Positions 12,873 to 24,075 of a DNA stretch of 64,000 nt are shown piece after piece; position 1 is the stretch's first letter; each line of letters opens with the position of its first letter. The DNA comes from Cocos nucifera. Lineage: Eukaryota; Streptophyta; Magnoliopsida; Arecales; Arecaceae. Location: contig QRFJ01000007.1 in the NCBI GenBank assembly GCA_006176705.1, forward strand, positions 3,574,340 to 3,638,339. The letters run 5' to 3'. Position numbers and translations under genes: made by a program. Under the pieces are notes generated by a model. That model searched no databases. It was not told the DNA's origin and saw nothing but the letters and a program-made list of their open reading frames with translations.

Positions 12873-13976
12873 AATGTATAGAAATGAGCACTTCATTGTG
12901 GGAACTTCTAAAAAGATGAACGAAACATTGAGGTAGAATAGAACTTGGGGACTTGTTGAAGATGCAAAGTTGGTCGAATGCTTATTAGATCTAGTAAATT
13001 GTGGACATTGGAAAGCAGACAATGGCACCTTCAGAAGTGGATATCTTGGGCAATTGGAGAAGTGGATGGAGGAGAAGCTTCCTAATTGTGGGTTAATGTC
13101 TAGCCCACATATTGAATCAAGGGTAAAGCATCTAAAAAGACAATACAATGCTATTCAGGAGATGTTAGGACTTCAAGCTTAAGGATTTGGATAGAATGAC
13201 AAAGATAAATGCATCATATGTGAGGAGAGTGTCTTCAATAATTGGATAAAGATAAGATATATTCTCATTAAATTTTAACACCTTTCTTATCATCATTTTT
13301 TTAAAAATAAATTTCTAAGTTAAACACTGAACTGATACTTGGTTGTTCATTTGTTCATTACTTCTTAAAGAATCATTCATATGCCAAAGGGCATAGGAAT
13401 AAGTTCTTTTCTTATTTGGATCAATTAGTAATAGTATTTGGTAGAGACAGAGCAATTAGAGAAGTAGCTAAGACACCGGCAGATGCTGTAGAGCATATGG
13501 AGCAAGGAGTAGCAAATATTGAGTTTGTTAATGAAGAGATGTTTGATGTGGATTGGAATAACAATACAGATTTGAAAAATATTCAGAAAGATTGTTATGG
13601 TTTTGCATTTGATACACAGTCACCTATTGGCATGCAATCTAGTCAAGCAATAGGTCATTCATCTTCTAGACAATGCAAGTCAAAAAGATCAAGAGGCACT
13701 ACCGAAGATGATCTATTGGTGAAAGTCCTTTCAGATAAGCTATCCAAGCTGGGATCATACTTTTAAATGGTTGGGGATCATATGAAATACTTGGCTGGAG
13801 CATTCAATATGGAAAGGAAGATGAGAATGAAAATATTTGATGAGATTCTCAAGATTGAAGGGCTCACTCAAAATGAAAGGATGATGGTAGGAAGGAAAAT
13901 TTCAAGTGATGTGCATGAGACTGATTATTTTTTAGTTTGCCAGAGGATTATAAACGTGCTTATGTTCTTGCTATAG
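12873..13976 (+). pseudogene. PIF/Harbinger second gene, Myb/SANT-like DNA-binding protein, lightly damaged
   Basis: From 12873 the frame reads MNETLR, one stop, then NRTWGLVEDAKLVECLLDLV with conserved Trp spacing, followed by ESRVKHLKRQYNAIQEMLG. This is the trihelix/Myb_DNA-bind_3-like domain of PIF ORF1 proteins. A second exon begins around 13372 (NHSYAKGHRNKFFSYLDQL) and continues to a stop at 13766. A further open piece (13767-13976, ERKMRMKIFDEILKIEGL) follows after that single stop. The intervening 13185-13370 looks like an intron. The family protein recruits the transposase to DNA in the nucleus. Only a few lesions separate it from a coding state. Confidence 0.8.
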
Positions 13977-14880
13977 TGGGACATGACCAGTAGAAAGTAG
14001 TTGCAGATGAAGCATTTTGGTTACAAGTCTAGTATCTGATATGGGTTGTTTTATATTTACTTGTTTTGATACTTAGGTTTATTTTGGAGTTATATTTTGA
14101 TACTAATATACTAGTATTTGATATGGGTTATTTTATCTTTACTTGTTTTGTTACTCATATTTATTTTGGAGTGGTACTTTGGTACTTATATACTAATATT
14201 TGATGTGGGTTGTTCTTCGTTTACTTGTTTTGTTAGTTATGTTTATCTTGGTATCATATTTTGGTTTTTATATGTAATGAATTTTATGATGAAGCTGTGA
14301 AGTATTTGTGGGTGGACTACTCAAGAAGTTTCAAATAACTTGATGCAGGATTTTACTTTTTATTGTTGCCATGGAGCTTATGATCTTCATGTTTCTTCAT
14401 AACTGCTTCGTACCTTTTCTGCCGACTCACAGAGTGAGTCAATACTTGTTTTACAATGTCCCTGTGTTGATGATGCTATCTCGTTTCAAACTATTTTACC
14501 ATACTCAGTACCATCTCCAAGTTATATGTTGTTATAGCTGTACACTGATCATAGGACTTTATTGGGATCAAGCAAATAATGCTTGTGTAGAAATAGGGAT
14601 TTTTGTTCCATCCACAATATGAATTCCTAATCAAGCACTATGCCCCAGCATCAATCAAATGATCTCATTAATGAAAGATAGAGCACTATGCAAGCATCAG
14701 ATATCAAACAAAAAAATGAAGGCAAATGAAAAATCTTGATGAAATACATACATAATTATGAAACAAAAAAAGAAAGAAATCAAGTTCTGGAAAACAAATT
14801 CTTCAAAATATATAGAAATATAACTTGAATTTTAATGATAACATAGAAAAGTATTGGATATCCAATTAGACTTTCAATAT
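13977..14880 (+). other. 3' untranslated or internal spacer of the PIF/Harbinger element
   Basis: The 13990-14290 region contains three degenerate copies of a ~95-bp T-rich unit (GATATGGGTTGTTTTATATTT..TACTTGTTTTG), beginning near 14035, 14115 and 14200. Nothing coding was recognised in the rest. Confidence 0.5.
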
Positions 14881-14913
14881 CAGTAAATTGTTACAAATTG
14901 GACTGGTGTTACA

Positions 14914-15321
14914 TCAGAACTTCTCAATCAATCTTATCGTAAAAGAACTTACAGCCAGAGTACCTAAAACTATTGAAGAAGACTCAGCTCCAATTTTCTC
15001 AGTTGCTGTTCCAAAAGCAATCCCAAATGAGTTACCCTGGATGGCCCCAAGGAATGGCTTGCCGCATACACGAACAATCAGGACCTTCGCAAGCTCTTGA
15101 GCTAAGCAAGCATAGTAGAGCTTTGTCAGCCCATACTCAAGCAAGAACCACTCGGACTCATCCTTCATTTTCTGCTTCACTTCCGCAATTATGTACTGAG
15201 ATTCATTTTGGCAGTCCACCAGGGGTAAATACATTCTGGCAAGTAAAAGCTGTAGCTTTTTTAAGCCATTGAGCAAAGCATTGAATCGAACAAATTTCAA
15301 AATAAAATATATCTTTATCAA
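14914..15321 (-). CDS. Unrecognised 135-codon open frame inside the PIF/Harbinger element, possible captured fragment
   Basis: A frame of normal amino-acid composition runs on the minus strand, including VDCQNESQYIIAEVKQKMKD and CLAQELAKVLIVRVCGKPFL. It looks more like a piece of a soluble host protein than transposon filler. I cannot assign a family. The ATG lies at 15321 in AT-rich sequence and no promoter was recognised. It lies between the Myb-like gene and the putative right end of the Harbinger element, on the opposite strand, so it may be a captured gene fragment or the relic of an unrelated gene. It is not shown to be expressed. Confidence 0.35.
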   Translation of the reverse strand: MIKIYFILKFVRFNALLNGLKKLQLLLARMYLPLVDCQNESQYIIAEVKQKMKDESEWFLLEYGLTKLYYACLAQELAKVLIVRVCGKPFLGAIQGNSFGIAFGTATEKIGAESSSIVLGTLAVSSFTIRLIEKF

Positions 15322-15544
15322 AAGTTGATAATTTTAGTATACTAGGATAATTTGGTATGGACTAAAAGCTTAGCTTGGTACAAAAAAAATTGAGCTTTAT
15401 AAATAAATCATCAAATTTGACCCAAGAAGTATAAAGGGTATTATGAGAAATATGAATAAATTTTAGCAACTTACCCAGAAAAGTAATAATGCAAAAGAAC
15501 ATGCGTAACAATTTTCAAAGCCACTTTTCCATGTATAAAAGAAC

Positions 15545-15644
15545 ATAGGTAAGTTATTTTCCTGTCTAAGTGTTGTCTAGAAAATACTTATCCAAAAAAA
15601 TATAGTTTCCTGGGTAAATCTTTTACCCGCAAAAGAATAAGCCC
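15545..15644 (+). mobile_element. Putative right terminus of the PIF/Harbinger element
   Basis: Reading inward on the minus strand, the end is GGGCTTATTCTTTTGCGGGT, beginning at 15644. It is followed outside by TTA (15645-15647), the usual PIF/Harbinger target triplet. GGG starts and TTA targets are typical of the superfamily. The left counterpart was not found, so the element appears to be cut off on its left by the CACTA end at 11235. Confidence 0.5.
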
Positions 15645-15699
15645 TTAGAGTAAATCATTGATAATGGGTGCATTTAATTTTTTATTTTTTAATTTGATG

Positions 15700-17963
15700 C
15701 TAAAATAGCATAGGAAATAAGATAATTATCTACGTTTCGTAGAAATGTCGGTAATTTAGCTTATTGCCTACGATTTACCAACATCGAAATATATATATAT
15801 TTTTATTTTTTTATTTTTGTAAATAATTTACCGATGCTATATTAGCGTAGAAAATAATCTAAATTACCTACGTTAACTTTTTGCATAGCTAATTATGCTT
15901 ATTGCCTACACTATTATGACATCGGCAAATATTTCATCTCTTATTAATTTATTAATTTTTGTAAATAATTTATCGATGTTATTTAAGCGTAGGCAATAAC
16001 CAAAATTATCTATGCTAAATATTAGCATAATTAATTAGGATTATTGCCGACGCTAATGTTGCATCGGTAAATATTTTTTTTTTATATTTTTTTATTTTTA
16101 TAAATAATTTATCAATGTTAAATAAACATAAAAAATGATCAAATTATCTACGTTAATTATTTACGTAGGTAATTAGCTTATTGCCTATGCTAACATTGGC
16201 AAATATTTTATATTTTTATTAATTTTTTATTTTTATAAATAATTTACCATTATCTAATTAACTTTTAGGTATAATTAAATTCAGAAGTCCATCTTCACTG
16301 TTCATTACTAAAAAATTATTATTAGAATATCGTCACAAAAGTCCATCTCGATCCGGTAGCCTTAGCTATGTTGATCAATAAAATTCAATTTCGATGGCCA
16401 CAAACGACCGCATAATAATCTGATAGATAGAGACTACCAATGATTTCAAAAAATTGCAATAAAAATCTTGATGATATTTGTAGCACACTATCCAAATTTT
16501 ACCTCACTTAATCGGATATCATTATCATGATCAATTTAGTATGGAATGATTTCGATCGTTAAATGAAAAATATATGATCAAAAAGCCAAACGACATCTGA
16601 TTATAAGATAAATTTTTAGATAAATGATCTTTACTTTAACTATGATCGGTTGTGTGGTGGTGATCATAAAATTCAAAATATATGTATATGAGCGATCCAA
16701 AACTATATATTTTTTTATACTCATTCTTAATGTTTTTAACTAATTATACACGTGCTTTTGTAAGATCTGTTTAATATGGATGGTTCATACATGCATGGTC
16801 TGAATTTTTTGACCACCACCGTACAAATGATTAAAGTACTAGCAAAAATCATTTATCTAAAAAATCATCTTATAATCAGATGCCGTTTGTTCTTTTGATT
16901 ACACATTTTTTATTTAATGATCGAAATCATCCTATGCTAAATTGATCATGATTATAATATTTGATTGAGATAAAATTTTGATAGTATGCTATAAATATCA
17001 CCGAGATCCTCGTTGCAAATTTTCGAAACCATTGATGATCCCTATCTATCAGATTATTATGCGGTTGTTCATGGCCATCGAAATTAAATTTTATTGATCG
17101 ACATAGGGCTACCAAATCGAGATGGACTTTTGTACGATACTCTAATAATAATTATTTAGATAATGAATGGTGAAGATGGATTTTTAAATTCTAAAATTAT
17201 ACTTAAAAATTAATTAGATAATGGTAAATTATTATAAAAATAAAAATATTAATTTAAATTTTATTTGACATAAATTAAATATCAAAAAATGTTTCAATTG
17301 CCTATGCTATTTCTTTCAGTAGGTAATTAGCTGTTTTAGCGATGTAAATTTAACGTACGTAAATAAAATAATTATCTACGTAAACTATTAATGTAGAAAA
17401 TTAATTTTATTTTTGATGTTTCATTTGCATTAGAAAATATTTTTTTAATTTTAAATTTTAATTAAATATATTTTGAAAATAATTTTAATTTTAAATAAAT
17501 ATTTTTTGATGTTTGCTTCATGTCAGCAATAACTCTAATTACCTATGTTTTCTGTTAACATAGCTAATTGTTGAGTTACTGATGTTTTTTCCAATCATTG
17601 TTTGGCATAAGTAAATATTTATTTACTAATGTAAGTTTTCGTGGGTAAAAATATTTTTATCAATATTTATCTTGCATGGGTAAAAATTATTTCATCGATA
17701 ATTATTTCATGTTGGTAAATATTTATTTTTCAATGTCTGTCTTGTGTAGCTAAAAATTATCCTCGATGTTTAGTTTAACGTTGGTAAAATATGTTTTTTT
17801 TCGATGAAATAGGATAAATGTCGGTAAATAAAATCAATGATGGTATTTTTATCGATGGATATTTTTCAATGTTTTTTCATTGCTAGATGTAATTAGCAAT
17901 ATTTTTTTTAAAATTTAGCTATGTTTTTTTTTTATATAGGTAATTATCTTTCTTCTTATAGTG
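15700..17963 (+). mobile_element. Non-autonomous CACTA-like element, right end recognised
   Basis: The right end is TCTTCTTATAGTG (17951-17963), which inverts to CACTATAAGAAGA, a typical CACTA terminus. The sequence is non-coding. From 15755 to 16215 it holds about four units of 115-140 bp with the blocks TAGCTTATTGCCTACG and ATCGGTAAATATTTT. Related TAGGTAATTA and TCGGTAAAT blocks fill 17290-17950. The left CACTA end was not found. A foldback copy occupies the middle. Confidence 0.6.
16268..17212. repeat. Foldback (long inverted repeat) sequence, copy 2
   Basis: Left arm 16268-16620 and right arm 16860-17212 are inverted copies, for example CCATCTTCACTGTTCATTA with its inverse near 17165-17180, and AACGACATCTGATTATAAG with its inverse near 16868-16890. 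The whole sequence aligns with copy 1 (936-1885) along both arms and the centre, so they are one family. Pairing extends a further ~30 bp outside (TTACCATTATCTAATTAA). Confidence 0.85.
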
Positions 17964-18436
17964 CCTAGAGATCGACGGGCAGATTTCATTTGAGGTTTTT
18001 TTTTTTTTTTTTGAGATTCTCAACCATGCACTGTAACACTGGCCTCTCTTTGTTAATGCATTGTTAATGTACCTAAAGATCGACAAGAGATTCTCTCTCT
18101 CTTTCTTTTTTTTGCTTGAGGGAAAAGATATTATTCGATTATTTTTACTCTTTACTTCTCTGTCTCTCTTTCACGTGGAAGAGAACAGAAGGACGTATCA
18201 TGACATGCGTGCGATGTTCTTTCGGCAGCCAGCATTCCTTAATTCGTTCCCGTTCGCCATAGAATCCAACTTGTACCTAGATGCCTCCCGGAGGCCAACT
18301 TCATACCCCACCAAGCATACGATATTTAACACGTAGAGATACATGAGAGTGCTGTACCAGAAAAAAGATTCGTGAGAGGGTGTTCATTGACTTCCATTCC
18401 CTTCCTTTGCTCTCTTTCCCGTATTCAGTCAGCTAT

Positions 18437-18604
18437 ATGGAAGACGTGAACAACAATAGAAGCAGTGGTGCTGCTGGTGGACCAGCCCCGTTTGTGGTGA
18501 AGACCTACGGTCGTCAACCTCTTCGCCTTCTCAAGTTATTACCTTCTCCCCTTCCACTTCAGCATAGCAACTTCTCCAGCTTTGTCCGTCAACTCAACAC
18601 CTAC
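18437..18604 (+). pseudogene. Class-C heat stress transcription factor, broken exon 1
   Basis: An ATG at 18437 opens MEDVNNNRSSGAAGGPAPFVVKTY, the start of an HSF DNA-binding domain. Next comes material readable in the +1 frame as VNLFAFSSYYLLPFHF, then HSNFSSFVRQLNTY in the original frame. Compared with the family, about 20 residues after KTY (the Trp-containing core) are missing. One base is lost in the Lys codon of the HFKHSNF block (CACTTCAGCATAGC). The exon ends at TAC followed by GTGAGT (18605), the conserved intron position of plant HSF genes. No second exon was found before the LINE insertion at 18850. Intact HsfC proteins bind heat-shock elements in the nucleus; this copy cannot form the domain. 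Confidence 0.8.
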
Positions 18605-18849
18605 GTGAGTATTTCTTCCACATGCAACGTATAAACATAAATTTTATATCATGATATTTGGTTGCTAATGTCCAATGATGATCATGAATTGCATGCATGT
18701 GGTTTGAATTACAACTACTTTTGCTGCAATTAAGAGTAAGCCTAGATATAGATTCGACCAGCTAGTATGGTGCAATCCCTTTGAATCTGATATGTTTGAG
18801 AATTTGAAAGTATTATTTCGTAGCCAAACACGTTGCCTGAATTTTTGGT

Positions 18850-20430
18850 TGCCAATTTTTTTTGAAGTAAACAAGGAGGAAATAAGACACTTCCCCCTTG
18901 TGATATATTAAATAATAGCTGTTATTACAACCTTTCATGAACACGGGATGGAGGAGGGAACAATATTAAACGGAAGTACAGAATTCTTTACCAAGAATAT
19001 TTCCTCTCAGTAGAAATGACTATTAGGAAGGAGTTGACATGCAAAAATCTCATTGCTCGAGGAGTTTTCTTCGTTTGGAGTTAAAAGGTTAAGAGTACTT
19101 GATGTTTGAAGACTCCTCATCTGGTTCTTGACAGGAAAAGCGGGTGGTCTCATTCCTCTTTATACCAACATAATATCAACCTGAAGATCGTTGTGTGGTG
19201 TTGACACAAGTAGAAGAGAGTTACTGTTGGGTAGAGGAAGCAGTGAGAAGTCTTTAAACATCATATTTTGCTGGAACTGTTTCTGAGACCCACAAAAACT
19301 GTAATCATATTTTGCTGCAAAATCTAACGTGAAGGCCCAAAAACTTGTAACCTTCCTGTTGAAACCTGTTACCGTAAACCATCTGCTAAACCTCTGAAAC
19401 CTGAAAACCTGAAAGTAGGCTCATCTGGATACCTGAACCCTGTAACACCGTCTCTTTTGCTGGTTGTCCAAAGTTGACCAAGACATCCTCGTATTCACAG
19501 GTAAAATCCTAGCTACAATAACACCTTCCGCTTGTGCAGACCTTTGAGAAGGAGGAGTATAGCTCTTTCCTTTATGCAGTTTTGGTCCAATCTTTTATCA
19601 AAAATGTTATCGTTCGCACAATCTCAATGCGAGAAGAGGCCTTAGCTTGGAATAGTCTGTTGTTTCGTTCTTTCCAAAGAGACCATAGTGTAACAGATGC
19701 AATGACTGCCGGTGTTCTAGCTTTCGATGATTTACATTGTTTCTGTATCCATTCTTCCCAGAGGTGTTCGATGTTCAGTGGAAGTTCAAGAATGTGACAG
19801 TGTATAGTTTCTTTCCATACCTCTGCTGAATATATGCAATGGATAAATGTGTGATCAATTGATTCATTATTGTCACAGCAAAGGGAGCATCTACTGGGAC
19901 CATAGAATCCTTTCCTTTCTAAATTTTCAGCAGTAAGTATCTTACGATGATAGCACAGCCAATTGAACAATTTACATTTCTCCAGGATTGGGAGCTTCCA
20001 AATGGTTCTTTCGAACTGTGAAACCACTCCTCCGTGAATAACAAACTTGTAGTAAGCCGATACTGAGTATGTTTGTTTAGGAAAACATTTCCAGAATCTT
20101 TTGTCATCCAAGGTTGATAAGTTAAGATTATGCAGCATGTTTATTAGCTCCCGAAGATTGGACTGGGCAGTTAAATGAACGAGGCTTAGAAAATTCTTCG
20201 ACCAGTCGTTTTTGTTAAGGAAGGAAGCAACTGTACAATCCTTATTGGCTGCTAACCAAAATAATGTAGGAAAAATTGTTTTGAGATTAGGATCGGTAAA
20301 CCAGCAGTCATACCAAAATAGAGTATGGTGACCATTGCCAGCTTGCACGGTTGTGAATATTGGAATGAGATTATCAATTTCCGTCGCCGACCTCCGGAAT
20401 GGAGAGGTTTTCTGTCTGAAAATACATGAC
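18850..20430 (-). mobile_element. 3' end of a LINE (L1-type) retrotransposon
   Basis: On the minus strand an open frame runs from about 20427 to 19572. It carries NGHHTLFWYDCWF, then FWKCFPKQTYSVSAYYKFV, TIWKLPILEKCKLFNWLCYH and the zinc-binding CSLCCDNNESIDHTFIHC (C-x2-C..H-x4-C). It ends in TLWSLWKERNNRLF. This is the zf-RVT region that follows reverse transcriptase in plant LINEs. The endonuclease and polymerase domains are absent, so the copy is 5'-truncated, as is usual for LINEs. 18850-19570 would be its 3' untranslated part, ending at a short A tract (TTTTTTTT at 18850-18858 on the plus strand). It lies in what would have been the HSF intron. Confidence 0.8.
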
Positions 20431-20499
20431 TATGATCAGCACTAACCCATGTCTGATCGGCAGCAAATTGCACCGGGATAGTACGTAACATCCAGTGCT

Positions 20500-21791
20500 G
20501 CACCTTGAGTCACATGTAAGTAAAATCAATAATAATAGGTGCATTTAATTATCCTTACCTTTTTACACAAAAGATTTGGCTTTGGTCATCTCTGAGGTAA
20601 GTCGGACCGCAAGGTTTGCGCTGCATTTTAGAGCTTCAATTGCACTAATCCTCCGTTCCTCAAAAAGGCTGTTCTAATCCTCTTTACATAATCACAGATA
20701 TGTCACACCCTTCCTACTAGATTTACGGCATCCTAATTAATAAGTGATCATCATTAGTGAGCATGTTCAACTATAGTAACAAGCAAATCGTCCTCACATT
20801 GTCATGAGTTACACACCAGAATATGGGTCGGATACTAATATAGCTAGCCATATTTATATTTATATTTTTTTTAATAAATACGAAATGGATATGGATATAT
20901 ATTAAATAAATATCAAAATTACTATTTATACCTATGTTAAATAGATATAGATATGAATCGGATACTAAACATATTCATATTTATCCTAAACGAATGCAAA
21001 CACAAGTTGGATATTAGTTATATCCATATTTCTATCCAAACACAAATATAAGTCGGATGTTATTTAGAAATAAATCAATTTTTTAATAAAATTAATAATG
21101 ACAAATAATATTATTTATAAGATCATAAAGGATACAAATATAATTAAATTTGCAAATCATTTATGATATAGTAACCAAGGATTTAAGGCACAGTTACTAA
21201 ATCTGTATAAAGACCAACCTAATCAAGGATCCAGTTTATTAGTTCGATTGGGTTTGTATTAAACATGCATAATTATGAACTATCTATCTTTTAGAGATAT
21301 ATGTTATAAGAAAAAATATATAAACTATAGGAATACATAGAAGTTATTACTTTTTCAAACATGTTTATCAATAAAATTTTTGAAAATATCATGAAGATTA
21401 TTAATCTTTATTAAAGAGAAAAGTATCTATTTTTATAAAAAATAATAATTAAAACATAAAAAAAATCATAATATATGTATATACGTGCGCGTGTATGTAT
21501 ACACTCACACAAACACATACACACATACATGAATAGTGTAGTTAGGTGGTTCAGCTGAATTGGCTACTAACTTTGCTAGTAAGGAGATGAATAGTGTAGT
21601 TGGAGCTTATTACCCGTGATCCTCTTGGTGAAGGATGTTTAATTTGCACAATTTATGAAATGTTTGTCACTTTACAATGATTCCTATGTGATAAATATAG
21701 ATATCTAATTACTTAGGCATGTCAACTTTCCTACAAAACCTAAGCAAAATTTGTAAGAAAGCACCGCTCAAATATGTTCAAATGAGAAAAA
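20500..21791. other. No gene; AT-rich with short dispersed repeats
   Basis: Between 20820 and 21065 the phrase ATATCCATATT..CAAATATAAGTCGGAT and inverted forms recur, as in decayed hAT-type non-autonomous elements. The same vocabulary flanks the retrotransposon at 41270-41397 and 48074-48360. A (AC/AT)n stretch lies at 21478-21530. Nothing coding was seen. Confidence 0.5.
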
Positions 21792-22089
21792 CACTATAAG
21801 AAAATGAGATATTAGGGATGGCTATCAGCCGATGCTAATACTAGTTTTTCCTGACAATTACTATGATGGAGGTATTTTTTTATCATTAAAAATTGAAATA
21901 CTTTTAGCGATAGTATTAGCGATGACTTTAGTAATGGATTACTATCGCTAATACTTTTTTTTATCTCCAAATACCCCCGCCTCCCTCGAGGCTGTGATCA
22001 ATTATTTTTTCTCTCTTGATTTTTTTTGCCTCCTTCTTTCCCCACCTTTGATCATCATTTTTAGCCACCGTGTTGCCGCATCCACCATT

Positions 22090-22615
22090 CTAATGCTCCA
22101 ATCTCAGCATCTCGGCTTTCTAGTCCCTGCACCATCGCTCCTCCTATCGGTTCCATCATCCCGGCATCCCGATCCTGCATCCCTACTTTGCCGGTTCCAT
22201 CACCGCTCCCCTCACCGATTTCGTTGTTCCGGTGCTTCGATCTTAGTGTCCCAGCTTTTCGATCCCCATGTTGCCGCTCCCCCCATCGGATCTATAGTTC
22301 CAGCATCTTGATCCTGCATCCTACTTTTTGGTTCACTCACTGCCACTCTCCTTGCCAGTTCTGTCGTCTCGATGGCCCGATCTCGATGTTCCCTCTTTTC
22401 AATCTCCGTGCCATTGCTCTTCCTACTAGTTTCGATCGTCGTCGAGCATCCCGATTTTGCATCTTTACTTTCTGGTTCACTCCTATCAGTTTCGTCATCT
22501 CGATGCTCCGATCTTGATGTTTCAACTTTTCAGTCCTCGTGCCATCGCCTCCTTCACCGGATCCACAATCCCCATGCCCCGTTCGGCATGTCTCCATTGT
22601 CCGGTCCCATACCAT
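22090..22615 (+). repeat. Pyrimidine-rich tandem array, ~140-bp period
   Basis: The block ATCC.GAT..TGCATCCTACTTT..GGTTC recurs near 22167, 22305 and 22449, with further partial units. Position within the element and unit size resemble the C-rich array of the CACTA at 2110-2935, although the sequences differ. Frames crossing it are not called. Confidence 0.7.
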
Positions 22616-22629
22616 AGGTACGCTGCTTG

Positions 22630-23170
22630 ATGAGTAATATTTAAATTAATAATATTTATTAGCATTAAAAAATATAGTTGCCTATTTTTTAAATTTTATT
22701 ATTTAAACTAAGATTTATTAGATTTAGTTAATTAGATGTAATATTTAAATTAAATTAATAATATTTAATTAGATTTAGTTAAATTATATTTAAATTAATA
22801 TTTATTAGATTTAATATTTAAATTAATAATATTTATTTATCTAGGTTTGATTTAAATTAATAATATTTATTAGCATTAAAAGATATAGTTACCTATTTTT
22901 TAAATTTTTAATATTTAAATTAAGATTTATTAGATTTAGTTAATTAGATGTAATATTTAAATTAATTAATAATATTTAATTAGATTTATTTAAATTAGGT
23001 TTAAATTAATATTTATTAGATTTAATATTTAAATTAATAATATTTATTTATGGGTTAGATTTAAATTAATAATGTTTATTAGATTTAAAAAATGTTGTTG
23101 CCTATTTTTAAATTTTTAATATTGAAATTAAGATTTATTAGATTTAGTTAAATTAATAATATTTATTGAT
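22630..23170 (+). repeat. AT-rich tandem array, ~210-bp period, about 2.6 units
   Basis: The block TAGCATTAAAA.ATATAGTT.CCTATTTTT recurs at about 22660, 22870 and 23080, with TTTAAATTAATAATATTTATTAGA strings filling the space between. Confidence 0.8.
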
Positions 23171-23339
23171 CTGGGTTAGCCTGATTGGATTCGAGTCGAT
23201 CTTGGATTTAGATCTAGGTTGGGCAGTAATAATAATTTTTTTACTTATTTTAAATTTTATATTTAGAAGTTTCACATAGTTAGGCTTGATTCGAAAGGAG
23301 GGGACAAAAGTCAAACTACACATTCGAAGGATGGGATGG

Positions 23340-24075
23340 TGGTGTAGATACGTCCGTATCATCGAATAGGACATGTAGAAATAATCTATTTGAGAATTAG
23401 AGGGGTATATTGAAATATACCCCATCATGCAAGTTTAAGCTTGAGGTAGAAGAGAAGGATATCAAAGAGGTTAAAATTTAATTTAATCATTAGATGGACG
23501 GGTCAGGAGTGTTTATAGCTCCATATTATCCAATAAAATATATAAGAATAATACATTCGAGAATTGGAGAAGTATCAAAATATATCTGTTCATGTAGATT
23601 GAGGCTTCAAGTGCGAGGAGGAAAGTATTAGGGAAGTCAAAATTTAATCTAACCATCGGATGGATGGATCAGAATGTCTATAGCTCTATATCATTCAATA
23701 AAATGTGTAAAAAAATTCATTCGAGAATTGAAGAAATATATCAAAATATATCCCTCTGTATCGATTAAGGCTTCAAGTAGAAGAGATAGAGTATCAAGAG
23801 GGTTAAAATTCAATCTAACCATCTAATGGATAGATCGAAAATGTCGGCTACAACTTTGTATCATCCAATGAAACGCGTTGGAATAATCTGTTCGAGAATT
23901 GCAAAAGTATATCAAGATATATCCCTTTGTGCTGGTTGAGGCTTCAAGTGGGAGGAAGAAAGTATCTAGAGGATCAAAATTCAATCAATCATTCGATAGA
24001 GTAGTAACTGGGGATGTCTATAGCTCTATATCATCGAATGGAATGTGTAAAAAAAATTCATTCAAGGTTTAATAA
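23340..24075 (+). repeat. Tandem array, 164-171 bp period, about 4.3 units
   Basis: The block TTCGAGAATTG..GAAGTATATCAA.ATATATCCC and then GAGGCTTCAAGTG.GAGGA recurs. The GAGAATT core lies at 23392, 23559, 23723 and 23894, and a truncated unit starts near 24062. Units differ by many substitutions. Confidence 0.9.

Noticed and set aside
18380..18604. Functional short heat stress factor
   Set aside because: The DNA-binding core is deleted and frame-shifted, and no second exon was found before the LINE remnant.
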